Origin: Fagopyrum homotropicum
Lineage: Eukaryota > Streptophyta > Magnoliopsida > Caryophyllales > Polygonaceae
Assembly: GCA_033239125.1 (NCBI GenBank)
Contig: BSWB01000005.1
Span: 50,948,993-51,012,992, forward strand
Length of the DNA stretch: 64,000 bases
Direction: 5' to 3'
Below, one piece after another: positions 31,817 through 41,898 of the stretch. The first letter of the stretch is position 1. Each line of letters starts with the position of its first letter. A program made the translations under genes and the position numbers. The notes below the pieces were generated by a model. That model saw only the letters and a list, made by a program, of their open reading frames with translations, made no database searches and had not been told where the DNA came from.

Positions 31817-32544
31817 CCACAAGGAAACGAACGACAATGCCTAATAACACTTTCCGCTTCATCCTCCGGTATGCACCTCCTTAGCATCCCATCCGGACCT
31901 TTCTTGAAGAGGAGAGGTTCTTTCCAATAGTAGTGACGCACATCTTAAAAGACTTTCTTCTGTTTTTGCGTATGACAATTAGGGAGATATTTCCTGGCAA
32001 ACAAGATAGTTAACAATATTAACATACCAAGGTTCATTACCTTCAGAAATCTGGTGAAGCAAATGCTCCATCCATGCAACTGCTCATCCGGAAAGGAATC
32101 GTTTATGGGCATGTCATCTCTCTCCAAAGCAATGAGAGGTAAGTGACTGTGGTGATCTGCCACAAAATTTTCGGATCCCTTCTTGTCATGGATCTCCAAG
32201 TCAAAATTTTGAAGTAGGAGAATCCATCGGATAAGACGCGATTTTACATCCTTCTTATTTAACATATACCGGATAGCGGCATGGTCGGTGCAGACAATGA
32301 CTTTCACCCCCACAAGGTAGGAACAAAACTTCTCGAATGCATAAACCACCGCCAAAAGATCCTTATCAGTCGTGGCGTAATTCAATTGAGGCTCATCTAG
32401 CGTCTTTCTAGCATAATAGATGGCGTTTGTGCGACCATCCTTCTTCTGTCCAAAAACTGCTCCTTCAGCCACATCATTTGCGTCACACATGACTTCAAAA
32501 GGCGAACTCCAAATGGGAGCGGATACCAATGCTTCCTTCAACAT
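31817..32544 (-). pseudogene. pol: Athila H RNase H and integrase start
   Basis: On the minus strand RNase H reads MCDANDVAEGAVFGQKKDG, then LLAVVYAFEKFCSYLVG and CTDHAAIRYML. A frameshift near 32075 and a stop near 31945 precede RHYYWKEPLLFKKGPDGMLRRCIPEDEAESVIRHCRSFPCG, where the chromovirus-like LTR interrupts the integrase zinc finger at 31816. The remaining integrase, 3' region and LTR of H are absent from the window. This is the most complete RT-bearing relative of the RT-less E/F lineage here, sharing its word type. Confidence 0.8.
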
Positions 32545-33614
32545 TTAAAACGCATCTAGACAATCCTGCAAAAACTCAAAAACCACATCTTTATTCAATA
32601 AGTTAGTCAACGGTTTATAGATTTTAGGAAAGTCCTTGATGAACCTTCGATATAATCCTACATGCCCTAGGAAACTCCGCACCCCCTTAACATAACAAGG
32701 TGGAGGAAGTTTCTTAATAGTCTCGATCTTAGCTCGATGGACTTCAATTCCTCGGTTTGAAATGAGGTGACCTAAGGCAATACCTTCACTAACCATAAAA
32801 TGACACTTCTCCCTATTCAAAACGAGATTAGTGTCTTCACATCGTTGCAACACTAGAGAAATGTTTGCTAAGCAATTATCGAAAGAAGAACCATGAACAG
32901 AAAAATCATCCATGAATACCTCTATGATCTCCTCGATATACTCGGAGAAGATAGCCATCATGCAGCGTTGGAATATAACAAGTGTGTTACACAATCCGAA
33001 TGTCATTCTCGGTAAGCAAGCGTACCCCAATGGAACGTGAACGTGGTCTTCTCTTGGTCATCCGAATGGATAGAGATTTGAAATAATCGACTATAATTAT
33101 CCAAGTAGAAAAAATAGGAGTGTTGTGCTAACCGTTCAAGCATTTGATCAATGAAAGGAAGGGGAAAGTGATCCTTCCTTGTTGCTACATTTAACCTCCG
33201 ATAATCAATGCACATCCTCCATCCCGCCACGGTTCTGGTTGGGATTAACTTGTTGTTCTTGTTGGTTACAATGGTCATCCCTCCTTTCTTCGGTACCACA
33301 TGCACGAGACTCACCCACTTACTATCCGAAGTAGGGAAGATAATTCCTACATCAAGCAACTTAAGCACTTCCTTCTTCACAACCTATTTCATGATCGGGT
33401 TTAACCATCGTTGAGGTTCTCGTGAAGGTTTATGATCATCTTCCATAAGTATTTTATGCATGCATAGATAAGGTTCAATTCCAACAATATCATCAATGGT
33501 ATATCCTATAGCCTTTCTATGTAGTTTTAACTCATGCATTAGCTTACATAGCTCAATCTTAGTAAGGTTAGCACTAACAATGACCGGATAAGTGGAATTC
33601 AGTTTAAGAAACAC
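32545..33614 (-). pseudogene. pol: Athila H reverse transcriptase
   Basis: On the minus strand: NSTYPVIVSANL, a stop near 33385 (NPIMK then VVKKEVLKLLDVGIIFPTSDSKWVS), MCIDYRRLNVATRKDHFPLPF and TTFTFHWGTLAYRE. A frameshift near 33010 leads to FGLCN, the catalytic FMDDF near 32915 and VKGVRSFLGHVGLYRRF, ending at a stop at 32545. RT domains are all present in order but broken by two stops and one frameshift. Confidence 0.82.
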
Positions 33615-34705
33615 ATACCTTAAAAGCTATGGAAGAGGTTTAAGCTCCAAGATAGGAGGTTCCTTAAGTGGTGGTTCTACACCTCTAGGATCATCTTGTG
33701 ATGCTTTGGAAGCTTCGGGTGGGGTAAGGCTGAGGCTTGCAACACTTGCAATCATCGTACGAGGAAGTTGTGAAGAATGAGGAACCTCGTTCGGCCCAGA
33801 AGCATCTCGACCGAGATGTGGGTCGTTGTCTGCATAGTTTTCCTTGGTTGCCCCAAAAGTCATCCCGGTCGAGATTCCTGGGAGTGGTCCGAGATCAATG
33901 CAGTTTTGCTCCTCTCATTCAAGCTTTTCAATGACGGCCTTTGGATCTTTTTGCAAGGCTTCTAAACTTCTTGTTTTTGCATCACAATTTGCATCTACAC
34001 CTTCCTCCATAATACTAAAACTTAAAACCTTTTCAAGAGTATCTTTGATTAAGATTGAACTCACCAATTCTCTTGATTCCTCTTCGTCATATATGTTTAT
34101 GATGTCTTCCCCGAGAGCTTGAACTTTCATCATTGCTGAGAGTGTAAAGTCAACATGCTTCTCTCCTATGTTGAAGGATAATGTGGCATTCTTGCAATCA
34201 ACCATGCAACCGAAAGTTACAAGGAATGGTCTTCTAAGAATGATCGGAATTGGATAATCTGCAGGAGTGTCCAACACCACAAAATCTATAGGTATATAAA
34301 ACTTACCTAACTTCATGGGAATGTCTTCCAAGATTCCCGCCAAATGTGTTGTGGATCGATCTGCCATGTACAACGTCATCTTCACCGGCTTTGGCTCTCC
34401 CAATCTGATTTTCTCGCACAAAGCAAGGGGAATGATACTCACACTTGCTCCTAGATCAAATAATGCATCATAAGTGACCTCTCCAACACCAACGGAGATA
34501 CAAAACGATCCCAGATCTCGCAGCTTTGGTGGCATATTCTCCTTCATAATCTTGATAAATTCGATTGATCTAGAATTGATCTTCACTTCTCCAAAATCCT
34601 ATAACTTCCTCTTGTTAGAGAGGATCTCCTTCAAGAATTTCCCATAAGCGCGCATACCTAAAATTGCATCAATAAAAGGTATGTTAATATGTAGTTTACT
34701 CATAA
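33615..34705 (-). pseudogene. Athila H protease and PR-RT spacer
   Basis: On the minus strand KLHINIPFIDAIL is followed by a stop (KRKL then DFGEV) and protease with the active site variant FDLGASVSIIPL near 34450. The conserved Cys before it is Phe, and IILGRPFLAT has become IILRRPFLVT. Spacer words lie at 33755-33905. Upstream gag is missing: at 34705 the LTR of element G begins, with CATAA at 34701-34705 as the left half of its presumed target duplication. Confidence 0.8.
33755..33905 (-). promoter_or_regulatory. Palindrome-word array in PR-RT spacer, Athila H
   Basis: AACCTCGTTCGGCCC, CATCTCGACCGAGATG (a perfect 16-bp palindrome apart from the central pair) and ATCCCGGTCGAGATTCC, with GGTCCGAGATC. 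Same place as in A, B, D, E and F. Confidence 0.55.
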
Positions 34706-36466
34706 TGGTCGCTCAAAACGGTGTGTGCAAGCTTTAAATTTATAACCCAAGAAGTATGCTTGAACAAAGATGTGAACCCACAGTGTACGGGTCAGTTGTA
34801 ATAAAAATCAAGAATTCCAGGGGTCGATCACAGGGACTTAGATGAAACAAAGCACAGAATAGGTTGTCAAGTATTGCAATTAACCAAGAGCTATTAAAGT
34901 AATCAAAGATGATGTAAAAGTCAAGTAAGGGGAAATTTGGATTCTAGGGATTAAAGCATCTAGTTGTGGTTCCGACTCAAGATCTCAAAGGATAACGCGG
35001 ACAAAGCTGAGGTTTGCAAAGGGAGGTTGTTTCTAAAGTGGGAATAGATTACCGGGTAAGTCTCACTACTCATTATCCCAAACCAAAGCTCCTATTACCG
35101 GGTAAGTATTAAGGCACTAAGGAAAGGAACTATAATCTCAAACCAACACACCATCTAAGGGAATAGAATCAACCTTTACCGGGTAAGTCTTGGGCTAACT
35201 CACAAAGATGGAGGAAGGCACACTTAAACCCCAATAAAGGGTAAACCTTTATTACCTACACTTATGATCTTAGGTAAACAAATGAAGGAATCACCGGGTA
35301 AGTCTCATCCTAGGCTTGCATTGAACCAGGAAAGGTGTAATAAGGATAGGATTTGGCAAACTAGAACACTTAACTTCAGTCTCGGATTAGGAAAGGTTCA
35401 CCTCGTTCAGTCAAGTTCCACCCCGGCCGAGATGTTCATCGACTGAGCGAGGTGTTCTAGGTTTAAGGTTAAAGACTCGAGCTTTCAGGGTCCTGTTGGG
35501 ATTAAAATCATTCTATCATCGTCTTTCCCACAACTTTCAGCCAATCACCCTAGAATCGCATAAGAAACTTAGCCAACAATCATCATGATAACGATAATCA
35601 AATCAATGGAAAGGGAATCAATATTCGAACAAGAAAACCTTAAAAAAAAGGTCTCAAAAACTGAATCAAATAACAACAAATCAACGTTCCTCAAATCAGA
35701 AATCAGCTAAGACAACAAACCAAAAGGGAATTTAAGAAAGTCTTACAAACACCCTCAAAAGCTAATTCCAAATTATGAATTCTTCCTTCCTTGATCTTCA
35801 ATCCTTCAATCCTTCCTTCAAAGCTTCAGAAAATACTCTAGAAATCTCCCTAATCGGGTGTGTCCCACCTTCTGAATTGTGGAAAATCTAACCCTTTATA
35901 TAGGAAAATTATCTTCCAAAGATAATAATATCTTAAAAAGATAATTTTCTATAAAATATATCTATATCTCTAAAATAGATCTCCCAAAAATAATATCTTC
36001 CTTCCAAAAATCCAGCCCAAAAATATAAGATATCTTCTTTCGAAAAATAAAAGATCTCAGCCAAAAATATGGATCTCGCCGGCGGCAGGGTGTTCGCCTC
36101 GCACGGGACGCTCCTCAAGATCACCTCGATCGAGGTGACACTGTAGCTGACCGAGGTGAACCTCAACTGAATGTGAAATCTCTCGAATCTGATCCAAAGT
36201 AAATATTCTTTATCATTTTCATGCTTCCTGAGTTCTTCCTTAAGCTCCAGAATGTAGCTCCAATGACTCCTTAGCTCCTTAGCTCCATTTTAGTCCAAAA
36301 CGTGCTATTTTACCCACAATTACAACGAAACTAGGTGTAGACCTCGATTCCCGTAAAGGTAGATGAAACAACAATATAATCATATAATATACATCCGTAC
36401 ATGCAGATTATTGAAGATAAAACGTCTAAACTAGCACCCAAATAAAGACTATAATATATGCTATCA
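34706..36466 (-). repeat. Athila G 3' LTR
   Basis: 1761 bp; on the minus strand it starts TGATAGCATATATTATAG at 36466, just after AAGTATGGGGTATTT, and ends GAGCGACCA at 34706. TATATAA is at 35896-35902, words upstream at 36100-36165 and downstream at 35400-35455, and GGGTAAGT motifs (antisense of GAGACTTACCCGGTRA) at 35049, 35095, 35176 and 35291. It lies inside protease/gag of H. Confidence 0.9.
36100..36165 (-). promoter_or_regulatory. Palindrome-word cluster upstream of TATA, G LTR
   Basis: ACCTCGATCGAGGT at 36123-36136 is a perfect 14-bp palindrome; CTGACCGAGGTGAACCTC follows. It lies about 200-260 nt upstream of TATATAA on the minus strand. Confidence 0.55.
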
Positions 36467-37885
36467 AAATACCCCATACTTGTCCCTTGCTTGTCCCCAA
36501 GCAAGTTCCAAATTTCAGATACAAGATAGAATGGATTATAAGTCATAAAGATCAATAAAAAGTATTTCAAAACATTTTTGTGGTATGCTCCACTCATAGG
36601 TTGCTCTAAGAGAATGCTTCATGGCAAATAAAATCAAGACATGATCAAAACATTTTATAAATATCAAAAAGTTGTTCATCTTTGCATAAAATCATAGAAT
36701 GCATAATAAATCATATTTATCAAAATTTATCATTTATAATCCAATTTAATCCACCAAGTCAATTAACAAGCTCGAGGTCTCAAGGACTTCCAAAAGAGGT
36801 CAAGAAACGTGTCAGGGTGGGATGTATATAGGGAATGTGGTGCTAGAATCCGGGAAAAAGATCTTATTTCACTTTCTTCGAATCACAACATCTTCCACCA
36901 ATAAGCTTTGCTTATTTACTTTACTTTTTGGGATGCATGGACAAAGGTGCACAATAACCGAAGCCTAGGAGATCAGCAATCATCAATTTCTCGAGATGCC
37001 TCAAACCCTTGATGCACATACCATGACCCGTTAGGAATATCGCTCAATCCGACTTTGGCAAGACACAAACACCCGGCTATGTGAATGGTGCCGAGTTACT
37101 CATCATCATGATTGACTTCCCCAAACCTATTTGTTTCTTTCTAACACTTTCAGCCAACATCTCTACTTCATTTTCACTTGCTTTTCACTTGCTTGCTTCC
37201 AAATTCCCGGATAGGTAAAGGGAAGCAAATATGTATATGAGGGGCTAAAACATGGTAAAGAAGAAGAAGAGAAGGGAATGAATTGCCTTAATTATCCTAG
37301 GAAGAATGTGAGAGAACTCATCATGGTGGTGTCAACCTTCAAATTCGACGTAATTTTGATAAAAACAAAATATTGACCATGCCAAAACTTCAAACAAAGC
37401 ATTTTGCAACTTAAACATATCATAAAACCTTTCGATCATATAAAGATTTCAAAACCAATCTGCAAACATTATCATCACTAAGGTCATATCCAGAGAAGAC
37501 GCACAAAACGTTTCAAAAAATCTCTAGGTTAAGCCACCTCGATCGAGGTGTTCTAAGTCATTCGAGGTGTTCAACCTCGTTTGGCCAGAATCATCACGGT
37601 CGAGGTCGTAAAAAAAAAATTTTTAAACCAGTTTTTGACGTTTTTTCTCAAACAAAAACCTGTATGCATGCATGTAATGGAAGATAAACATATGAAGCAT
37701 AAAAAATCATAAATATCCAAATAGAGTCATACAATCTTACACACAAAGTCAAATAAGTACATCCACATACCCCATACTTGGGACACATTGTCCCAATGGG
37801 TCAAATAAGAGTCAAGAAAATCAAGAAACTCACCGGACCTAGCCGAACTGCATAACAAATAAAGAAAAGAAATCCATGCAAGCTC
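36467..37885 (-). other. Athila G 3' noncoding region
   Basis: No gene is seen. From right to left: AAGTATGGGGTATGTGG near 37775, a word cluster at 37534-37605 (ACCTCGATCGAGGT perfect at 37536-37549), the shared conserved block at 36945-37135, the hairpin and the polypurine-like tract. Confidence 0.7.
36486..36505 (-). other. Hairpin upstream of polypurine tract, Athila G
   Basis: On the minus strand CTTGCTTG and CAAGCAAG enclose GGGA, a perfect 8-bp stem, with AAGTATGGGG 5 nt further on. Compared with A, two pairs changed on both sides. Confidence 0.65.
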
Positions 37886-38490
37886 TACTCATGGTCCGCC
37901 GGTGGTGGTGGTGGATGCGGGATCTAGGGGTGCTGAGATAGATCAAATGGATATCCCATCATGTGCTGAAACTGGATCTCCATCATACGCTGCTGGTAGT
38001 GTTGGCTCTCTCTAATCTGATGCATCCAACCATCATTGTATCTACGCTCATCCTCAAAGCGTTGGGATGTATCCACTGTCATGGCTGTGTAGGAGTCTAT
38101 CATCTACTCAGTCAGCTCATCCATCCGTCGGTGAGCTACTGGATCTTTGAGTCTGCGGATTCTATGCCGGGCAGGTCGTGATGGTGCTGCTGCCTCCTCC
38201 TCTGTAGCCTCATCATCTAGATCGACAACTGGCACACTAGGACCGCCGGTATCAGTACCGATCTCCATGGCAGCTCCGCCATCATCATCCTCCTCATCAT
38301 CCTCCGCTAGTGAAGTATCTCTAGCATCTTGTAAGTAGGGAAGCCAAGCAGAAGACCAGTACTACTGGTTAAAGACTGTGAACTGAGTTAACCTTAGGAT
38401 ACCCTGAGGAACAAGAATGCGCCTCGTGATCATCTCCTGAAGTCCCAGCGGCTTCGCAACCACTACCAATGTACAAGCAATATAACACTC
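37886..38490 (-). pseudogene. Athila ORF1 (env-like) C-terminal remnant, element G
   Basis: On the minus strand it reads AKPLGLQEMITRRILVPQ, then an acidic stretch (LAEDDEEDDDGGAAME), an Arg-rich stretch (PSRPARHRIRRLKDP) and RMMEIQFQHMMGYPF with a Pro-rich end. The same order occurs at the end of the D gene (GLQSLMTRGM, DEEEMRGDD, DRMMRDIYRQQFG, PFPPPPAP). Three stops interrupt it, near 38368, 38102 and 37928. The N-terminal part is missing: at about 38490 the sequence changes to D 3' noncoding DNA. Product function is unknown. Confidence 0.65.
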
Positions 38491-39538
38491 TCTCGATCTT
38501 AAGGACTTTCAAATAAGGTGTAGAATGCGGAAAGGAAGGGGAAACTATAAGGAATGTGGTGCATGAATCCGGGAAAGTGGACAACTAACTCTTTTCTTTT
38601 TCTCTTATGGTCTTGCAACACTTTCAACTTAGAGCTTTGCTCTTCTCTTTTTCACATCATTTTTCGACTTTACTTTTGGAGTTATGGATAGAGGTGCACA
38701 AAAACCGAAGCCTAGGAGATTGGCGTTTCTCAATTTTGCAAGATGCCTCAAACCCTTGACGCACATACCATAATCCGTTAGGAATATCGCTCAATCTGAC
38801 TTTGGCAAGACACAAACACCCGGCTATGTGAATGGTGCCGAGTTACTCATCGTCGTGATTGACTTCCCCAAACCTACAACTTTTTTCTATTCTTTGAATG
38901 CAAAATTTTGCTTTCATGGCCCTCCCACATCAAACATGCCAAAATTCAACTCCTCCAAATTCCCGGATAGGTAAGGGAGGTAATTATTTCATTAAGGGGC
39001 TAAATGAACAAGGAAAGAAGTAAGAAAATTGAATTGCCTTAATCATTTCAAAAAGAAGTATAAGAACTTATCATGTGATTTCAAACTTGATTTCTCAATA
39101 TGATTTAGATAAAACTCTTCACATTATGAAACTTGCAAGAAAGGAATAATCAACACATTCAATTTCTTTTCAATTCATTATCCGTTTAGGCATACAATTG
39201 TCATCAAAAACTCAATTCACAAGTAGTGATTATCATAGAAATTATCTTAATTCCTAGAAGCACAAAATTTTCAAAATTTTTCAATTTTTATGGGTTTTTC
39301 AAAAGCTTTTTCATGCAATGCGATAATGAAACGTGTGACAATGGAATGAAACATGCAAAGTGTTCTCAATCAAGGCAAGCAAAGTGAGTAGAGTTATTAC
39401 AAATGATAGTCACACCCCACCCCATACTTGAGACAAACATTGTCCCTAATGTTCAAAAACAAAATAAAGAAAAGAAAGAAAGAAAATGAACTCACAAGAC
39501 GGCGGTGGAGCGGCTAATGCTACAATCATCCATGGTCA
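38491..39538 (-). other. Athila D 3' noncoding region, cut at its distal end
   Basis: From right to left: AAGTATGGGGTGGGGTGTGAC near 39415-39435, AT-rich sequence, then the shared conserved block at 38690-38880 (minus strand AGGTTTGGGGAAGTC, GAGTAACTCGGCACC, CTTGCCAAAGTC). It stops before any hairpin or polypurine tract; the D 3' LTR is missing. Confidence 0.7.
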
Positions 39539-41069
39539 TCACTGAGGAGCTGGTGGTGGTGGAAACGGGAAGAAGCTGGAGTCGAAGTTCCGCCCAAACT
39601 GCTGGCGGTAGATGTCCCTCATCATCCTATCGTGCTCGTCGGCTCGGACATCTCTAGCATCCTGTCGGACCTCGAAAGCTCCTACTCTCCTGGAAAGGTT
39701 AGTAGCCCAATCCGGTAGCTGCTCATACCACCCCGGTTCTTGACTGTACCAAGCTGGTGCATCGGATGGTGTTGGTGCTGATGGCTGCTGTGCATGCCAA
39801 GTCGGTGGAGCTCCCATCCACTCCGGCTGTGTCCTATACCAATCGGGAGGGGTCGCCATCTATGCCGGCCTCTCACTCACGCTGGCACGGCGAGAGGAAG
39901 AACCGGAAGGTCTAGTAGGGCGGGGAGACTGTCTAGGGAGGTCGGGAAATGTGTCCGGCTGATCCGGAAAAGTACCAAAGTCGTGCTCCTCACCTCCTCC
40001 CTCAAAACCGTCATCTCCTCTCATCTCCTCCTCATCTGCAGCTGGCATCTCAGGGGGGAACGTAAGGAGGGGCTACTAATCTGTTCGCATGCATAGCTGC
40101 GAATGTCTGCTTCCAATTATGGCGTCCAGCCATAATGGAATACTCAGGAAGCCATGCCACACCTCTACCTCCTCTATCCTCCCAAGGCATGGCAGCGGTA
40201 GGTGGACCTCTATGCCTAGGAAAGATCATACCTCTAGTCATGAGGCTCTGAAGTCCTAAAGGTCTAGCTGTTATCCTAGTGCACGCAGAAAAATCAATAC
40301 CTAACTGTCTAGCAATGTGGGTGACCATCCCACCATATCCGATATTGCCGGCCCTCTTGTTCTTTAGCTTACTCATGGTAGAAGCTAAGAGGGTGGCACA
40401 CTCAGCAGGCCTACCATGCAGCATACAATACAACAAAAACAACTCATCAGTCTTGATCTTCTGAGGAGTCTCAGTCCTAGGGAAGAGACACTCAGAAAGT
40501 AATCGGTGGGCTATCTTCAAGGCTAAGTGGTACATGAGCTTAGCCTTGGTATCAGCAGGTTGCAAGCGGTCCTCGCTGGCGTAAATCATGGCAATGTCCT
40601 CCCTGAAATCCTTAGCGTATACACCGTTAGAGAAACAACCATTAAAGGTCTCATGGAACCTAAAGAAGGCTCCAAACTCTAGGATCGAAAACTCATAGTT
40701 CCTCTCCATCAGCCAAAAAGAAACTGTCCTATCTACGTGACTATGCTCAAAAGAGATCACAAACTCTCTAGTGATCTCCTCATATGCATCTTCCCGAATG
40801 GCGGAGAAGATGATCAAACCAGCTCTATCTAGTAACCAAGTAAGGTCACCTACCACTTTCAGTGGCTCTAAATCCTCGAGAAACAATTAACGTGGTCCTA
40901 TGACCGGTCTCTTCGCAATCCTCTCTAAGGCATCGAGGTAGTCATCATGGATCTTTGGAATTCTAGGGGGTGGGGGTGATGGTGGCTCACTAGGGGGTGC
41001 CTGGGAGGAGGAGGAAGCATCCCCTTTCCTCTTCTTGGTTCTAGCAGACATTCTCCTAACCAAATCCAT
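39539..41069 (-). pseudogene. Athila ORF1 (env-like) gene, element D, nearly complete
   Basis: It lies between integrase and the 3' end, where Athila elements carry ORF1 (Pfam ATHILA family, called env-like though its function is unproven). On the minus strand it begins MSARTKKRKGDASSSSQAPP. A TAA near 40886 precedes LFLEDLEPLKVVGDLTWLLDRAGL, followed by EFVISFEHSHVDRTVSFWLMERNYEFSILEFGAFF and KIAHRLLSECLFPRTETPQKI. A one-base change in the G6 run at 40053-40058 shifts the frame, then comes an acidic and Arg-rich part. A TAG near 39862 precedes WYRTQPEW repeats (WYSQEPGWYEQLPDW). About 500 codons in total. No clear signal peptide or strong membrane segment is visible. Confidence 0.75.
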
Positions 41070-41898
41070 TTTCTGTCAAAAATTACGGTCTGTTCTTGAG
41101 GTTCCACGGCCGTGGAGTGCCCAGTGACCGTGGTTCGGCTCGTAATTTCTCAAAATCCACTCAATCGACACCAAAATCAATAGACAGCAGCCCTAGACTA
41201 ATTCCAATCCAATTCTAATCAGTTCTCCTAAAAATTCTTGCGAAAACTTACTCAAATCGACACCAAAATCAACAGACATCAGCCCTAGGTTTTTGGATTT
41301 TAAAATCCAAATTCCCTCTTCTTCAGTGATTGTCCACTCGATTTGTTGCTTGGATCTTGTAGACGGTTGAATTTGCTTCACTTTGGGTTAAAGAATCGTT
41401 CGAAACGATTAACAAACGGAGATTTGAGAGAAGGGGTCGTTTTCGGCGATTTTGGGGCGTGGAATTGGGTATTTTTGTGTTCTTTGTGAAGAAATGTGGT
41501 TTATATAGTAGCCGTAAAATTTTTGGAAAGTTACGATCACTCGAGGGTTTCCACGGCCGTGGAAATGTACGGAACCGTGGTTTTCGTGATTTTTCTCATG
41601 CTTTTGCAAATTACGGTCACTGTAGCTGTCACGACCGTAATTTTTGCCGTGGAACTCTTTGTAATGTGCCAAAGTCCAAGTTTCGTCAATTTCTTCTAAC
41701 TTTTCCTTCTCCCTTGCCTCTTCCATTGATCCTACATCCAAAAATACGAACATACCGGAAGGTATCGAAGGCAAAACAAAACAAAAAACGTCTATGCTAC
41801 TCTAACCTATGAATGAAAAACAAAAATATAAGTGCAATACCTTGGGTTGCCTCCCAAGAAGCGCTTGTCTAAGGTCTGTAGCTAGACCGTACTTGCAC
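41070..41898 (-). other. Spacer between integrase and ORF1, element D, with word clusters
   Basis: No gene is seen. CCACGGCCGTGG occurs at 41104-41115 (just before ORF1) and 41551-41562; half words (ACCGTGG, TTACGGTCAC, CACGACCGTAAT, TGCCGTGGAA) fill 41525-41660. ATCGACACCAAAATCAA is duplicated near 41165 and 41257. Confidence 0.65.

Noticed and set aside
36946..37135. Conserved 3' block read as an RNA gene (tRNA-like or snoRNA)
   Set aside because: No cloverleaf, A/B box order or snoRNA boxes could be seen; left as a conserved noncoding block.
40887..41069. Short Pro/Ser-rich frame upstream of 40886 as an independent small gene
   Set aside because: It is in frame with the following ORF1 part and separated by a single TAA; it is the N-terminus of the same broken gene.
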